A stretch of 64,000 nt of DNA from Clostridium facile (GCF_014297275.1 NZ_JACOQK010000001.1:2542001-2606000); one strand, 5' to 3'. Positions 7,822 through 16,625 are shown, counted from the stretch's first letter. Notes: generated from the sequence alone by a model not told the origin. Numbers and translations are program-made.

Positions 7822-8886
7822 ATGATGGATCTCAGGGTTGAATTGACGAAGAATCCAAAAGAAAAACCACAAGGAAACTTAGGATTCGGTAAGTATTTTA
7901 CTGACCATATGTTTGTTATGGATTATAGTCCAGAAAACGGCTGGTATAATGCTGCCATTGTCCCTTTTGGGCCGATTGAAGTTTCCCCAGCTTGTATGTG
8001 TTTGCACTATGGCCAGGAAGTATTTGAAGGGATGAAGGCATACCGCAATAGTGAAGGTGGTGTTCAGTTATTCCGTCCAGAAGAAAACTTTAAACGTTTG
8101 AACGTCTCCAATGACCGTATGTGTATCCCAAAATTTGATGAAGCGTTTTTGCTGGATGCATTAATGAAATTAGTAGAAATCGACCAGGAATGGGTTCCAA
8201 GAGAGGAAGGCGCCTCTTTATATATTCGTCCGTTTATCATTGGTACAGAGCCATCTTTGGGCGCGCATAGCTCTACTCATTTTAAATTTTTAATTATTAT
8301 GTCACCATCCGGCGCTTATTATGAAACCGGCTTAGCTCCAGTTAAAATTTATGTGGAAACCAAATACGTTCGAGCGGTAACCGGTGGGACAGGTTTTGCG
8401 AAAACAGCGGGCAACTATGCTGCTTCTATGAAAGCACAGGATGTTGCGGCCGAAGAAGGATATTCCCAGGTATTATGGCTGGATGGCGTTGAACGAAAAT
8501 ATGTAGAAGAAGTAGGCGCTATGAATGTATTCTTTAAATTAGGGGATGAAATTGTAACCCCTGCTTTGGATGGTAGTATTTTATCCGGTATTACCAGAAA
8601 ATCCGTTGTTGACATTTTAAAATCCTGGGGCATGAATGTTCAAGAAAGAATGCTTTCTATTGATGAATTGGTACAAGCATATAAAGATGGCAAACTGGAA
8701 GAGGCGTGGGGTACAGGCACCGCAGCTGTTATCTCTCCAATTGGCGAGTTAAAATACGGCGATTTGGTTATGGAAATTAATCAGAATCAAATTGGGCCTA
8801 TTTCTCAAAAACTGTATGATACATTAACTGGCATCCAGTGGGGTAAAATCGAGGATACCTTTGGTTGGGTAAAAAAAGTAGACTAA
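7822..8886 (+). CDS. ilvE: Branched-chain amino-acid aminotransferase
   Basis: Fold-type IV PLP enzyme that interconverts Leu, Ile and Val with their 2-oxo acids using 2-oxoglutarate/glutamate. The 354 residues fit the eukaryotic/Bacillus-type BCAT II subfamily. Visible signatures are CLHYGQEVFEGMKAYR near the N-terminus, the PLP-lysine motif ERKYVEEVGAMN, and the C-terminal EAWGTGTAAVISPIG. AAGAAGG lies nine bases before ATG 7822; the ATG at 7813 touches that ribosome site and is less likely. It stands alone between its own promoter and a strong terminator, with no other ilv or leu gene in the window. Confidence 0.95.
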   Translation: MMDLRVELTKNPKEKPQGNLGFGKYFTDHMFVMDYSPENGWYNAAIVPFGPIEVSPACMCLHYGQEVFEGMKAYRNSEGGVQLFRPEENFKRLNVSNDRMCIPKFDEAFLLDALMKLVEIDQEWVPREEGASLYIRPFIIGTEPSLGAHSSTHFKFLIIMSPSGAYYETGLAPVKIYVETKYVRAVTGGTGFAKTAGNYAASMKAQDVAAEEGYSQVLWLDGVERKYVEEVGAMNVFFKLGDEIVTPALDGSILSGITRKSVVDILKSWGMNVQERMLSIDELVQAYKDGKLEEAWGTGTAAVISPIGELKYGDLVMEINQNQIGPISQKLYDTLTGIQWGKIEDTFGWVKKVD

Positions 8887-8902
8887 TCATACATATGAAT
8901 TA

Positions 8903-8957
8903 ATGCCTATATTTTAATGGAACTAGAATAGTCATCCTTAAAATATAGGCATTTTTA
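8903..8957 (+). terminator. Terminator of ilvE
   Basis: AATGCCTATATTTTAA pairs perfectly with TTAAAATATAGGCATT across a loop of about 19 bases, followed by TTTAT. Confidence 0.85.
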
Positions 8958-9018
8958 TTGTTTTTTTGGGTTTTATTTTGTTTTTTTCGTTTAATTAACC
9001 GTAATTGATGGATTAACC

Positions 9019-9047
9019 TTGCAAAATGCTATCGAGTATGGTAAACT
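9019..9047 (+). promoter_or_regulatory. Promoter of the amino-acid ABC transporter
   Basis: TTGCAA and TAAACT are 17 bases apart, and TGG precedes the -10 as in an extended -10 promoter. The leader is about 80 bases. Confidence 0.6.
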
Positions 9048-9135
9048 CATAAAATGTATAATATGAATATTTATACAAAAATAAAGAAAGTAACTTTTTA
9101 TAAATTTTAATGTTAAATTGTAGGAGGATTATGTA

Positions 9136-9975
9136 ATGAAAAAATTAGTCGCTGTATTATTGGCTGGAGTATTAGCTCTGGGAGCTTTCGCTGGTTGTGG
9201 CGGAGAAAAATCATCGGTAGAATCTATTAAAAAATCTGGTAAACTGGTTATGACAACCAATGCTGCATTCCCACCATTTGAATATGTAAGCGATGGAGAT
9301 AAAGTAGTTGGCGTTGACGCTGACATCGCACAGGCAATCGCGGATGAATTGGGTGTGGAATTGCAAATTGACAATGTTACATTTGATGGTGCATTAACCG
9401 CTATTTCTACTGGTAAAGCTGATATTGCCGCTGCTGGTATTACTGTAACAGAGGAAAGAAAACAAAATATGGATTTCTCTGATACTTATGCAACTTCTGT
9501 ACAGTATGTAATCACTAAAAAAGGTGTAACTGTAAATAACATTGAAGATTTAAAAGGCAAAAAGATGGGCGTTCAGATGGGCACCACTGGAGATTTGATT
9601 TTAACAGATGAGATCAATGGCTATCAAGATGATGATGGTAACAATGTAGAAGGTGTTTTACAAGGCAGTGGTGCTGAAGTAATTCAATACAAATCTGCAT
9701 TAGAAGCAGCTTTGGACATGAACAATGGCAACTTGGATGCTGTAGTAATTGACAAACTGCCAGCTGAAAATATTGTTGCGGTAAATGATAATATGACCTG
9801 TACAGAACTGGTTTATGCAGATGGTAGCAGCACACAGGAAGAATATGCAATTGCTGTACAAAAAGGGAACCAAGAATTATTAGATGTTATTAACGATGTA
9901 TTGAAAAAATTAGATGAAGAAGGTAAAATTGACGAATTCATTTTGGAACATACTGGTGCAGCAAAGGTTCAATAA
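9136..9975 (+). CDS. Amino-acid ABC transporter, substrate-binding lipoprotein
   Basis: Family 3 solute-binding protein that captures a polar amino acid (Gln, Arg, His or cystine class) outside the membrane and delivers it to the permease encoded next. Of 279 residues the first 20 form a lipoprotein signal ending in the lipobox FAGC. The family signature GVDADIAQAIADELGV lies near residue 60, and ADIAAAGITVTEERKQNMDFSDTY near 95-118 forms the ligand cleft. AGGAGG precedes ATG 9136. Permease and ATPase follow; the hairpin between the first two genes would let this component be made in excess. The exact ligand cannot be told from sequence. Confidence 0.93.
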   Translation: MKKLVAVLLAGVLALGAFAGCGGEKSSVESIKKSGKLVMTTNAAFPPFEYVSDGDKVVGVDADIAQAIADELGVELQIDNVTFDGALTAISTGKADIAAAGITVTEERKQNMDFSDTYATSVQYVITKKGVTVNNIEDLKGKKMGVQMGTTGDLILTDEINGYQDDDGNNVEGVLQGSGAEVIQYKSALEAALDMNNGNLDAVVIDKLPAENIVAVNDNMTCTELVYADGSSTQEEYAIAVQKGNQELLDVINDVLKKLDEEGKIDEFILEHTGAAKVQ

Positions 9976-10003
9976 TTTTTGTAGATTGGAAATCATAAAA
10001 AAC

Positions 10004-10033
10004 AATACAGCAGGCGGCTTCACCTGCTGTATT
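10004..10033 (+). promoter_or_regulatory. Intercistronic hairpin between binding protein and permease
   Basis: AATACAGCAGG pairs perfectly with CCTGCTGTATT around an eight-base loop. The T-run is poor (TTGTGG), so partial termination or 3'-end protection of the binding-protein mRNA is more likely than full termination. Confidence 0.7.
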
Positions 10034-10055
10034 TGTGGCATTTTAAAGGAGGTTT

Positions 10056-10754
10056 GTGGATTTTATGGACTCATTGGTTCAAAAGTTTATCTCTACGTTT
10101 GTAACGGATGACCGCTGGGTATTATTCCTCAAAGGTTGGGGAACAACTGTAGCAATCTCTATTTTTGCTGTATTGGTTGGCGTTGCTCTAGGTGTATTGA
10201 TTGCTGTATGTAAAGTATATACTGCCCAAACAGGAAAATTAAAAATATTGGATAAAATCCTTAGTGTTTATGTCGCAATTGTGCGAGGAACACCAGTTGT
10301 CCTACAGGTTATGATTATGTATTATATCATTCTGGTATCTGTAAGTAATACATTATTTGTAGCTGTTATGGCTTTTGGTATTAACTCCAGTGCATATGTA
10401 TCCGAAATTGTGCGTGCAGGTATTAGTTCTATTGACCCAGGGCAAATGGAGGCTGGTCGCTCTTTGGGACTAAGTAGGATGTCTACTATGCGGTATATTA
10501 TTTTGCCTCAGGCCATTAAGAATATCTTGCCTGCATTAGGAAATGAATTTATTGCTTTGTTAAAAGAGACCTCTGTTGTTGGTTTTATTCCACTAACCGA
10601 TTTAACCAAAGCCAGCGACTTTGTGCGTAGCAGAACTTATGATGCGTTTTTCCCACTGATTGCTGCTGCATTGATTTATTTTGTTATGGTGATGCTGTTA
10701 TCCTTGTTGATGAAAAAATTGGAAAAGAGGTTGGCGAAAAGTGATAGACGTTAA
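10056..10754 (+). CDS. Amino-acid ABC transporter, permease
   Basis: Membrane subunit of the His/Glu/Gln/Arg/opine family (HisM/GlnP type), 232 residues with about five membrane helices. The EAA loop contacting the ATPase is visible as EAGRSLGLSRMSTMRYIILPQAIKNILPALGNEF. The start is uncertain: AAGGAGG lies only three bases before GTG 10056 and twelve before ATG 10065. Its end overlaps the ATPase start by 14 bases, so the two are translationally coupled. A single permease gene suggests a homodimer. Confidence 0.93.
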   Translation: MDFMDSLVQKFISTFVTDDRWVLFLKGWGTTVAISIFAVLVGVALGVLIAVCKVYTAQTGKLKILDKILSVYVAIVRGTPVVLQVMIMYYIILVSVSNTLFVAVMAFGINSSAYVSEIVRAGISSIDPGQMEAGRSLGLSRMSTMRYIILPQAIKNILPALGNEFIALLKETSVVGFIPLTDLTKASDFVRSRTYDAFFPLIAAALIYFVMVMLLSLLMKKLEKRLAKSDRR

Positions 10755-11463
10755 AAATCTTCAAAAATCTTTTGGTGACAACCATGTATTGTGTGGCATT
10801 AATGAGCACATTGAAAAAGGGGAAAAAGTTGTTATTATCGGACCATCTGGTTCTGGTAAAAGTACTTTTTTACGCTGTTTGAATTTGTTGGAACAGCCCA
10901 CTGGTGGACAAATCTTTGTAGATGGAACTGAAATTACAGATAAAAAATGTAATATCAATCAGGTTCGTCAAAAGATGGGGATGGTATTCCAGCATTTTAA
11001 TTTATTTCCACACTTAACCGTATTAAAGAATATTACACTGGCACCTGTAAAATTGAAATTGATGACTCAAGAAGAAGCTGATCAAAAAGCTTATGAGCTA
11101 CTGGAACGGATTGGGCTCCGCGATAAGGCGGAAGAATATCCAAACATGCTTTCCGGTGGGCAGAAACAAAGGATTGCCATTGTTCGTGCGTTGGCGATGA
11201 ATCCGGAAGTTATGCTGTTTGATGAACCAACTTCTGCATTGGACCCTGAAATGGTTGGGGAAGTACTGGAAGTTATGAAAGAACTTGCCCAAGCTGGGAT
11301 GACAATGGTGGTAGTAACCCATGAAATGGGATTTGCCCGTGAGGTTGGAACTCGTGTCCTGTTTATGGATGGCGGTAAGGTATTGGAACAAAATGAACCA
11401 GAAGCATTCTTTTCAAATCCACAACATCCGCGTTTAAAAGATTTCCTATCAAAAGTGCTATAA
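10741..11463 (+). CDS. Amino-acid ABC transporter, ATP-binding protein (GlnQ/HisP type)
   Basis: Cytoplasmic ATPase of the polar amino-acid importer, 240 residues starting with GTG inside the end of the permease gene; AGAGG lies about ten bases upstream. All ABC motifs are present: Walker A GPSGSGKST (about residues 34-42), the Q-loop at VFQHFNLFPHLTV, signature LSGGQKQR, Walker B VMLFDEPTSALD, and the switch His in VVTHEMGFA. The last gene of the transporter operon; a clear terminator follows within 20 bases. Confidence 0.95.
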   Translation: MIDVKNLQKSFGDNHVLCGINEHIEKGEKVVIIGPSGSGKSTFLRCLNLLEQPTGGQIFVDGTEITDKKCNINQVRQKMGMVFQHFNLFPHLTVLKNITLAPVKLKLMTQEEADQKAYELLERIGLRDKAEEYPNMLSGGQKQRIAIVRALAMNPEVMLFDEPTSALDPEMVGEVLEVMKELAQAGMTMVVVTHEMGFAREVGTRVLFMDGGKVLEQNEPEAFFSNPQHPRLKDFLSKVL

Positions 11464-11478
11464 TTATACAAATATAAG

Positions 11479-11508
11479 TCCAGATGAAATTTTTCATCTG
11501 GATTTTTT
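11479..11508 (+). terminator. Terminator of the amino-acid transporter operon
   Basis: Perfect 11-base stem TCCAGATGAAA with TTTCATCTGGA, followed by TTTTTT. Confidence 0.93.
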
Positions 11509-11965
11509 ATGGTGTTTTAGATGTGAAGAAAATCCCTCAGTTTAATCGGGGGAAAAAGAGTAATGCAATGATAATAATGGCTAAAAAGTTATGATAGCAG
11601 CATAACTTGTTCCCATCTGATACGGCTATTTTATAGCGATGAGGAGATGTTATGTTAGTGGCAATTCCAATTCGACATAAGAGGATTTCTCTTTCAGTTC
11701 ATAAAAAATCTATTATGTGTAGTTCAAAGGATGTATAAACTTCTAGGTACTTATTAATAAAAAGCTTAAAGTAGTAGATATATCCAAATCCTCTCTTTCC
11801 ATTATGAATTAGGCAATTTTGAACGATTTATCCATTTGTCTTTATTACAAGATCCGCAATATAGGTGATTTATCAAGATAACAGACGAGTAGAACTTTCT
11901 TACCCTAGATGGAAAACATGATGAATAATTTCGATATAGTTGATTCGAAACAAGCAAAAAATAGA
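11509..11965. other. Gene-poor gap with one short ORF
   Basis: About 460 bases without a gene I can defend. The only notable item is a 28-codon plus-strand ORF at 11652-11738 (starts MLVAIPIRHKR) with GAGGAG six bases upstream; it has no promoter or terminator I can point to and could be a gene remnant. The rest is AT-rich and featureless. Confidence 0.3.
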
Positions 11966-11972
11966 AGAAAAA

Positions 11973-11996
11973 GGCAGCCAATTGGCTGCCTTTTTT
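11973..11996 (-). terminator. Terminator of the rodA-rsmD-coaD cluster
   Basis: The perfect palindrome GGCAGCCAATTGGCTGCC (11973-11990) is flanked by A-runs and T-runs, so it can stop transcription from either side. The minus-strand cluster ends just beside it at 11998. Confidence 0.9.
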
Positions 11997-11997
11997 A

Positions 11998-12450
11998 TTA
12001 TTTTGTACTTTTTCGGATTGCCGCATGGGCACCTTTTAATTCTTGCAGATTGGTTAACAGAGTTTCCTCTGATTTCGTCAAAACTCGTTCCACATATTCA
12101 TTGGTCATTTGCTTAATCTCATTGGATTGGTTATGTGCTTGAGTCAACATCTGGTTTGCACGGGTTTTTGCTTCTTTTAGGATTTCGGTATCCGAAACCA
12201 GTCGTTTTGCTTTTAATTCCGCATCCCGGATAATCTGTTCCGCTTCTTTTTTCGCATCGTTGATAATATCTTGTCGATCTGCAACAATCATTTTAGATTG
12301 TTTAATCTCTTTTGGCAGCTGCAGGTGAATTTCACTGATTAAATCCAGCATTCGCTCCACATTTACAACAGATTTTCCACCGGATAATGGCAAAGACCAA
12401 GCTTGCTCCAACATATCCTCCATGGTATCCAAAATTTCGTTGATATTCAC
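11998..12450 (-). CDS. DivIVA-like coiled-coil protein
   Basis: Protein of 150 residues, almost entirely predicted alpha-helical. From about residue 55 to 140 it is a long charged coiled coil (DIINDAKKEAEQIIRDAELKAKRL and following), like DivIVA/GpsB tails or the H subunit of V-type ATPases, to which such proteins are often misassigned. It lacks a membrane segment. GTG 12450 is the start, with GGGGG eight bases upstream. It is the last gene after rodA, rsmD and coaD; small coiled-coil genes after coaD recur in Clostridia as far as I recall, so a cell-envelope or division role is plausible but unproven. Confidence 0.65.
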   Translation of the reverse strand: MNINEILDTMEDMLEQAWSLPLSGGKSVVNVERMLDLISEIHLQLPKEIKQSKMIVADRQDIINDAKKEAEQIIRDAELKAKRLVSDTEILKEAKTRANQMLTQAHNQSNEIKQMTNEYVERVLTKSEETLLTNLQELKGAHAAIRKSTK

Positions 12451-12483
12451 AACAATAACCCCCTCTTTTTTTAATGCTCTTTA

Positions 12484-12969
12484 TTATTTTTTCCTCAATC
12501 CAGTTTCAATATCATGTAAAATTTCCGGCGGTACAAAGGTACTGATATCCCCACCTAAACGCCCAATTTGGCGAACTAGGCTGGAACTAAGGTACATATT
12601 TTCGCCCTGAGTAGTTAAGAATACTGTTTCCGCATCTGGATTTAATTTTTTATTTGCCATTGCCATCTGGAACTCATATTCGAAGTCCGAAACTGCACGC
12701 AATCCTTTTACAATTGCACACGCACCACAGTCACGCATATAGTCTGCCAATAAGCCGTCGCTAAAATCGGTTACTACATTTGGTAGGTTCGCAGTGGCCC
12801 GTTCAATAAATTCCATCCGCTGCGTAGCGGAAAAAGTGGCGTCTTTATCTGGATTAACAGACACCAAAACAATCACACGATCAAATAACTGGCTGGCACG
12901 TCTAATAATATCCAAATGCCCTTTGGTAATTGGGTCAAAACTGCCAGGACATACTGCAATTTTTCTCAT
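12484..12969 (-). CDS. coaD: Phosphopantetheine adenylyltransferase
   Basis: Penultimate enzyme of coenzyme A synthesis: transfers AMP from ATP to 4'-phosphopantetheine to give dephospho-CoA. The 161 residues match the bacterial family. The nucleotidyltransferase motif GSFDPITKGH is at residues 9-18, KGLRAVSDFEYE in the middle, and YLSSSLVRQ near 127-135 binds nucleotide. GGGAGC precedes ATG 12969. It follows rsmD by 28 bases, the common rsmD-coaD pairing of bacteria. Confidence 0.97.
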   Translation of the reverse strand: MRKIAVCPGSFDPITKGHLDIIRRASQLFDRVIVLVSVNPDKDATFSATQRMEFIERATANLPNVVTDFSDGLLADYMRDCGACAIVKGLRAVSDFEYEFQMAMANKKLNPDAETVFLTTQGENMYLSSSLVRQIGRLGGDISTFVPPEILHDIETGLRKK

Positions 12970-12997
12970 TGTTCCACGCTCCCTTTGTCTTGGACAC

Positions 12998-13540
12998 TTA
13001 AGCTTCTACCATATGGTAGGTTGTCAATTTGATTTTTCCATATTGGTAAGTACGGTACTGCTGGAACTCTCCAACTTGTTCAGGGAGTTCATCGCGGATA
13101 CCGGTTTCACAAATAATAACGCCATTTTCGGTTAATTTTCCACTTAAAGCTTGTAGTGCGGCCGGGATCATTTCTTTATGATAAGGTGGATCCATCAGAA
13201 CAATATCATATTGGTCCTTTGTGCCAGCTAAAAATGTAAGGGCGTCATTTAATACAACTCTGGCCCTACTCATTAGATTACAGTGTTGTAAATTTTGTTT
13301 TTGTACCTCCTGCGCTTTTCTGGACTGGTCTACAAATACACAGGTGCTTGCCCCACGGCTTAATGCTTCAATTCCTAATTGGCCAGATCCGGCAAATAAA
13401 TCCAATACCATCGCACCAGGAAGGTCAAATTGGATAATGCTAAAAAGCCCTTCTTTTACACGATCGGTTGTAGGACGGACATCCATTCCTTCTAAGGTAA
13501 TGAGTTTACGACCTTTTGCGGTGCCTGTAATTACTCGCAT
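12998..13540 (-). CDS. rsmD: 16S rRNA (guanine(966)-N2)-methyltransferase
   Basis: S-adenosylmethionine-dependent methyltransferase that modifies G966 of 16S rRNA in the small subunit. 180 residues. The SAM motif VLDLFAGSGQLGIEALSRGA lies near residues 45-64 and the catalytic DPPY near 117-120, diagnostic of N6A/N2G methyltransferases. AAGGAG precedes ATG 13540. It lies 18 bases after rodA and 28 before coaD in the same minus-strand operon. Confidence 0.96.
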   Translation of the reverse strand: MRVITGTAKGRKLITLEGMDVRPTTDRVKEGLFSIIQFDLPGAMVLDLFAGSGQLGIEALSRGASTCVFVDQSRKAQEVQKQNLQHCNLMSRARVVLNDALTFLAGTKDQYDIVLMDPPYHKEMIPAALQALSGKLTENGVIICETGIRDELPEQVGEFQQYRTYQYGKIKLTTYHMVEA

Positions 13541-13558
13541 AATAATCTCCTTTTATAA

Positions 13559-14713
13559 TTAAAATAAATGGTCTTTTTTTGTTGTATTCATTCGGACACT
13601 TAGGGCAAGCCCTAGTATCATATAGGTGGTTAAAGCGGATGTCCCTCCTGCACTGACAAATGGTAATGGAATACCAATAACCGGAAGAACACAAAGCACC
13701 ATTCCAATATTAATAACTGACTGGAAAAACAGCACAGCAAATACACCAACAGAAATATAGGATCCCAATGGATCATCCGCCGAACGTGCGTTGATAATGA
13801 GTTTGATACACATTACCATAATCCAGATTACCAGGGCAATACAACCAACAAAACCGAATACCTGGCCTACATGGGCAAAGATAAAATCGTTGTACAATTC
13901 TGGAGTAGTGGTAATCAATTTATCTGATAAAAGCCCTTTTCCGGTCAATTGGCCGGAACCCAAGGTAATTTTACCCCAGTACTGTTGTAGCGTATCTCCA
14001 AGCCTATTTTCATATAGATATTCGTCCGATAACAAAAATCTCTTTTGTAGGTAATCATCCATGACGAAATTAAAAAAGACAAATCCAGCAATTACCGCTG
14101 CCCCCAAACCGGGAAGAATTAGTTTCCAACTTAATCCAGAGGTGAATAAAATACAAAGGAAAATCAAAATGAACACTAACATTGTTCCATAGTCTCCAGA
14201 TAGGAAGCCCAATCCAATGGGAACCAATCCATGCAGAATTAAGAACAACAGGGTTTTTGGCTGATTAATATGGTCTCTCACAGACGAGGCGTGAAGCGAG
14301 AACGTAAGGATAAATCCAAGTTTTAAGAATTCAAATGGTTGAATGTCCATAAAACCAATATTCAAAAGGATACGGTCATCAGATCCCATACCATCTCCGT
14401 TTCTCATAGAACCCAATGGGGTAAACAAAGTCAATCCAATTAAAATTAAAATAATGGGCACATAAAGCTTCCATAATTTTGCTAGGGTATGGTAATCAAT
14501 TAAAGAGATAATGATTGCTGCTACAATTCCCACACAGCTAGAAGCTATTTGCATATAAAACGGCCTCCATTGGATAGCACCAGCGGTTGCCAATGAATAT
14601 TGTAATGTACAACTTAGAATAGATAACATAATTGCCATCACCAATAACATCTTGTCCGTTTCCCGGACATAGTCTCGTATGGCACTTCCAATTTTAAAAA
14701 CAAAATTTTTCAT
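13559..14713 (-). CDS. rodA: RodA/FtsW/SpoVE-family peptidoglycan glycosyltransferase
   Basis: Polytopic membrane protein of 384 residues with about ten hydrophobic segments, a SEDS-family lipid II polymerase. Visible SEDS features include the central GSGQLTGKGLLSDKLITTTPELYNDFIFAHVGQVFGF segment and the C-terminal PFVSAGGTS motif. Whether it serves elongation (RodA), division (FtsW) or the spore (SpoVE) cannot be fixed; the RodA call rests on overall resemblance. ATG 14713 follows GGGGA at eight bases; a TTG at 14716 is the alternative. It heads a four-gene operon with a good promoter at 14777-14805. Confidence 0.88.
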   Translation of the reverse strand: MKNFVFKIGSAIRDYVRETDKMLLVMAIMLSILSCTLQYSLATAGAIQWRPFYMQIASSCVGIVAAIIISLIDYHTLAKLWKLYVPIILILIGLTLFTPLGSMRNGDGMGSDDRILLNIGFMDIQPFEFLKLGFILTFSLHASSVRDHINQPKTLLFLILHGLVPIGLGFLSGDYGTMLVFILIFLCILFTSGLSWKLILPGLGAAVIAGFVFFNFVMDDYLQKRFLLSDEYLYENRLGDTLQQYWGKITLGSGQLTGKGLLSDKLITTTPELYNDFIFAHVGQVFGFVGCIALVIWIMVMCIKLIINARSADDPLGSYISVGVFAVLFFQSVINIGMVLCVLPVIGIPLPFVSAGGTSALTTYMILGLALSVRMNTTKKDHLF

Positions 14714-14776
14714 CAAAAATTCCCCAAATTAATCGATCCTGAATTTTATTCGATTTTTCGATATGAACTCTATTTT

Positions 14777-14805
14777 ATTATATCGATAACCAGTAGAAAA
14801 TTCAA
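14777..14805 (-). promoter_or_regulatory. Promoter of the rodA cluster
   Basis: On the minus strand TTGAAT (14805-14800) and TATAAT (14782-14777) are 17 bases apart. It is back to back with the fhs promoter. Confidence 0.75.
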
Positions 14806-14822
14806 CCTTTTAGTAGCACTAT

Positions 14823-14842
14823 TCACAAAAATGTGATATAAT
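14823..14842 (+). promoter_or_regulatory. Extended -10 promoter of fhs with TCACA-N4-TGTGA dyad
   Basis: TATAAT at 14837-14842 with TG-A before it. Immediately upstream and overlapping is TCACA-AAAA-TGTGA. The whole 20-base element matches 118-137 in 18 positions. The -35 is poor, as is usual for extended -10 promoters. Confidence 0.65.
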
Positions 14843-14848
14843 AAATGC

Positions 14849-14960
14849 AACTTTAATTTTTCTATCTGACTGGAACGAATATCGTCAGAAATAATTATGC
14901 CTGAAATGATTTTAGGCGGTACAGGTAAAGATTATTCAGGCAAAGCAGAGGAGAGATACT
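14849..14960 (+). promoter_or_regulatory. Structured 5' leader of fhs
   Basis: A leader of about 112 bases with two structural parts. First, TCTGA pairs with TCAGA (14864-14890) over an inner CGA/TCG stem, with the phrase GACTGG on the 5' side. Second, TGCCTGAA can pair with TTCAGGCA about 35 bases on, or, in conflict, GCCTGAAA with TTTTAGGC locally; mutually exclusive pairings are typical of switches. ZTP and THF riboswitches are known before fhs genes. GACTGG fits the ZTP type, but its partner CCGCC element is not seen, so I do not assign a class. Confidence 0.35.
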
Positions 14961-16625
14961 ATGTTAACGGATATTGAAATTGCTCAACAGGCAAAGATGC
15001 TTCCAATCACAAAAATTGGAGAACAGTTAGGGTTAACCGAAGATGATTTGGAATTGTACGGAAAGTACAAAGCGAAAATCGCAGCAGAAGCGGAACAACG
15101 TTTTAGCACAAAACCGGATGGCAAACTGGTTTTAGTCACTGCAATTAATCCAACTCCTGCTGGCGAAGGAAAGACAACGACCAGTGTTGGCTTGGGAGAA
15201 GCCATGTGTAAAATGGGGAAAAAAGCGGTTTTAGCTCTGCGGGAACCTTCCCTTGGCCCTGTATTTGGCATTAAAGGTGGCGCAGCTGGTGGTGGCTACG
15301 CTCAGGTGGTACCAATGGAGGATATCAACCTACATTTTACAGGGGACATGCACGCTATTACTGCGGCGAATAACCTTCTTTGCGCATTGATTGACAACCA
15401 TCTGCAACAGGGAAATGAATTGGGGATCGACCAAAGGAGAATCCTCTTTAAACGTTGTTTGGATATGAATGATCGTGCCTTGCGGTATGTAAACGTTGGG
15501 TTAGGTGGGAAAGTAAATGGAATTCCCCGTGAAGATGGATTCCAGATTACAGTAGCTAGTGAAATTATGGCGATTCTTTGCTTGGCAAACGATATTGAGG
15601 ATTTAAAACAGCGCCTTTCCAATATTTTAGTCGCTTACCGTTATGATAATACCCCAGTTTATGCAAGAGACTTACAGGCACAAGGTGCCATGACAGCTTT
15701 ATTAAAAGATGCAATCAAACCAAATCTGGTACAAACATTGGAAAATACCCCAGCCATTATGCACGGAGGTCCATTTGCAAATATTGCACATGGGTGCAAC
15801 TCGGTACAAGCGACTAAATTGGCGATGAAATTAGGGGATTACGCAATTACAGAAGCAGGATTTGGCTCTGACTTGGGGGCGGAAAAATTCTTTGACATCA
15901 AATGCCGTTATGCAGGATTATCCCCTGATTGTGTTGTGATTGTTGCTACAGTTCGTGCATTAAAATACAACGGTGGTGTTCCAAAAACAGAGTTGACCAC
16001 TGAAAACGTAGCTGCTGTTGAAGCTGGTATTGTCAACTTAAAAGCACATATTGAGAATATGCACAAATATGGTGTTCCAGTGGTAGTGGCAATTAACCAG
16101 TTTGGTACAGACACTGATGCGGAGTTAAAAGTAATCAGCGATTGCTGCGAACAGCTTGGCTGTGAATTTGCGTTGTCCGAAGTATTCGCAAAAGGCGGGG
16201 AAGGTGGCTTAGATTTAGCGGAAAAAGTAATCAAGGCTTGTGAAAAACCTGCGAACTTTAAACCTTTGTATGATTTGGATTTGACAATTAACGAAAAAAT
16301 TGAAACCGTGGCAAGAGAAATTTATGGCGCTGACGGTGTCGCCGTTACTCCACAAGCACAAAAAGCTATTGACGAGATCACAGCATTAGGTTTTGGTAAA
16401 CTTCCAATTTGCGTGGCCAAAACCCAGTATTCTTTATCTGACGATGCCTCGAAATTAGGACGTCCATCTGGTTTTACCATTACCATCCGGGACGTTAAAG
16501 TATCCGCTGGGGCAGGATTTGTTGTTGTTTATACCGGCAATATCATGACAATGCCAGGGTTGCCGAAAAAGCCGGCAGCACTCTCTATTGATGTGGTAGA
16601 TGGCCAGATTACAGGATTATTCTAA
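14961..16625 (+). CDS. fhs: Formate-tetrahydrofolate ligase
   Basis: Makes 10-formyl-THF from formate, THF and ATP; entry of formate into the folate pool for purine synthesis and, in acetogens, the methyl branch of the Wood-Ljungdahl pathway. The 554 residues match the family. The P-loop TPAGEGKTTTS is near residues 65-75, and EPSLGPVFGIKGGAAGGGYAQV around 94-115 is the strongly conserved family block. GAGGAG precedes ATG 14961. It heads the run fhs-tsaE-tsaB-rpiB-upp. The product feeds PurN and the AICAR transformylase encoded at 26-29 kb. Confidence 0.98.
   Translation: MLTDIEIAQQAKMLPITKIGEQLGLTEDDLELYGKYKAKIAAEAEQRFSTKPDGKLVLVTAINPTPAGEGKTTTSVGLGEAMCKMGKKAVLALREPSLGPVFGIKGGAAGGGYAQVVPMEDINLHFTGDMHAITAANNLLCALIDNHLQQGNELGIDQRRILFKRCLDMNDRALRYVNVGLGGKVNGIPREDGFQITVASEIMAILCLANDIEDLKQRLSNILVAYRYDNTPVYARDLQAQGAMTALLKDAIKPNLVQTLENTPAIMHGGPFANIAHGCNSVQATKLAMKLGDYAITEAGFGSDLGAEKFFDIKCRYAGLSPDCVVIVATVRALKYNGGVPKTELTTENVAAVEAGIVNLKAHIENMHKYGVPVVVAINQFGTDTDAELKVISDCCEQLGCEFALSEVFAKGGEGGLDLAEKVIKACEKPANFKPLYDLDLTINEKIETVAREIYGADGVAVTPQAQKAIDEITALGFGKLPICVAKTQYSLSDDASKLGRPSGFTITIRDVKVSAGAGFVVVYTGNIMTMPGLPKKPAALSIDVVDGQITGLF

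Noticed and set aside
11652..11738. 28-codon ORF in the gap after the amino-acid transporter
   Set aside because: It has a fair ribosome site but no promoter, terminator or recognisable sequence; mentioned only within the gap entry.
14864..14960. ZTP (pfl) riboswitch before fhs
   Set aside because: Only GACTGG matches. The GGCG loop and its CCGCC partner are missing, so I list it just as a structured leader.
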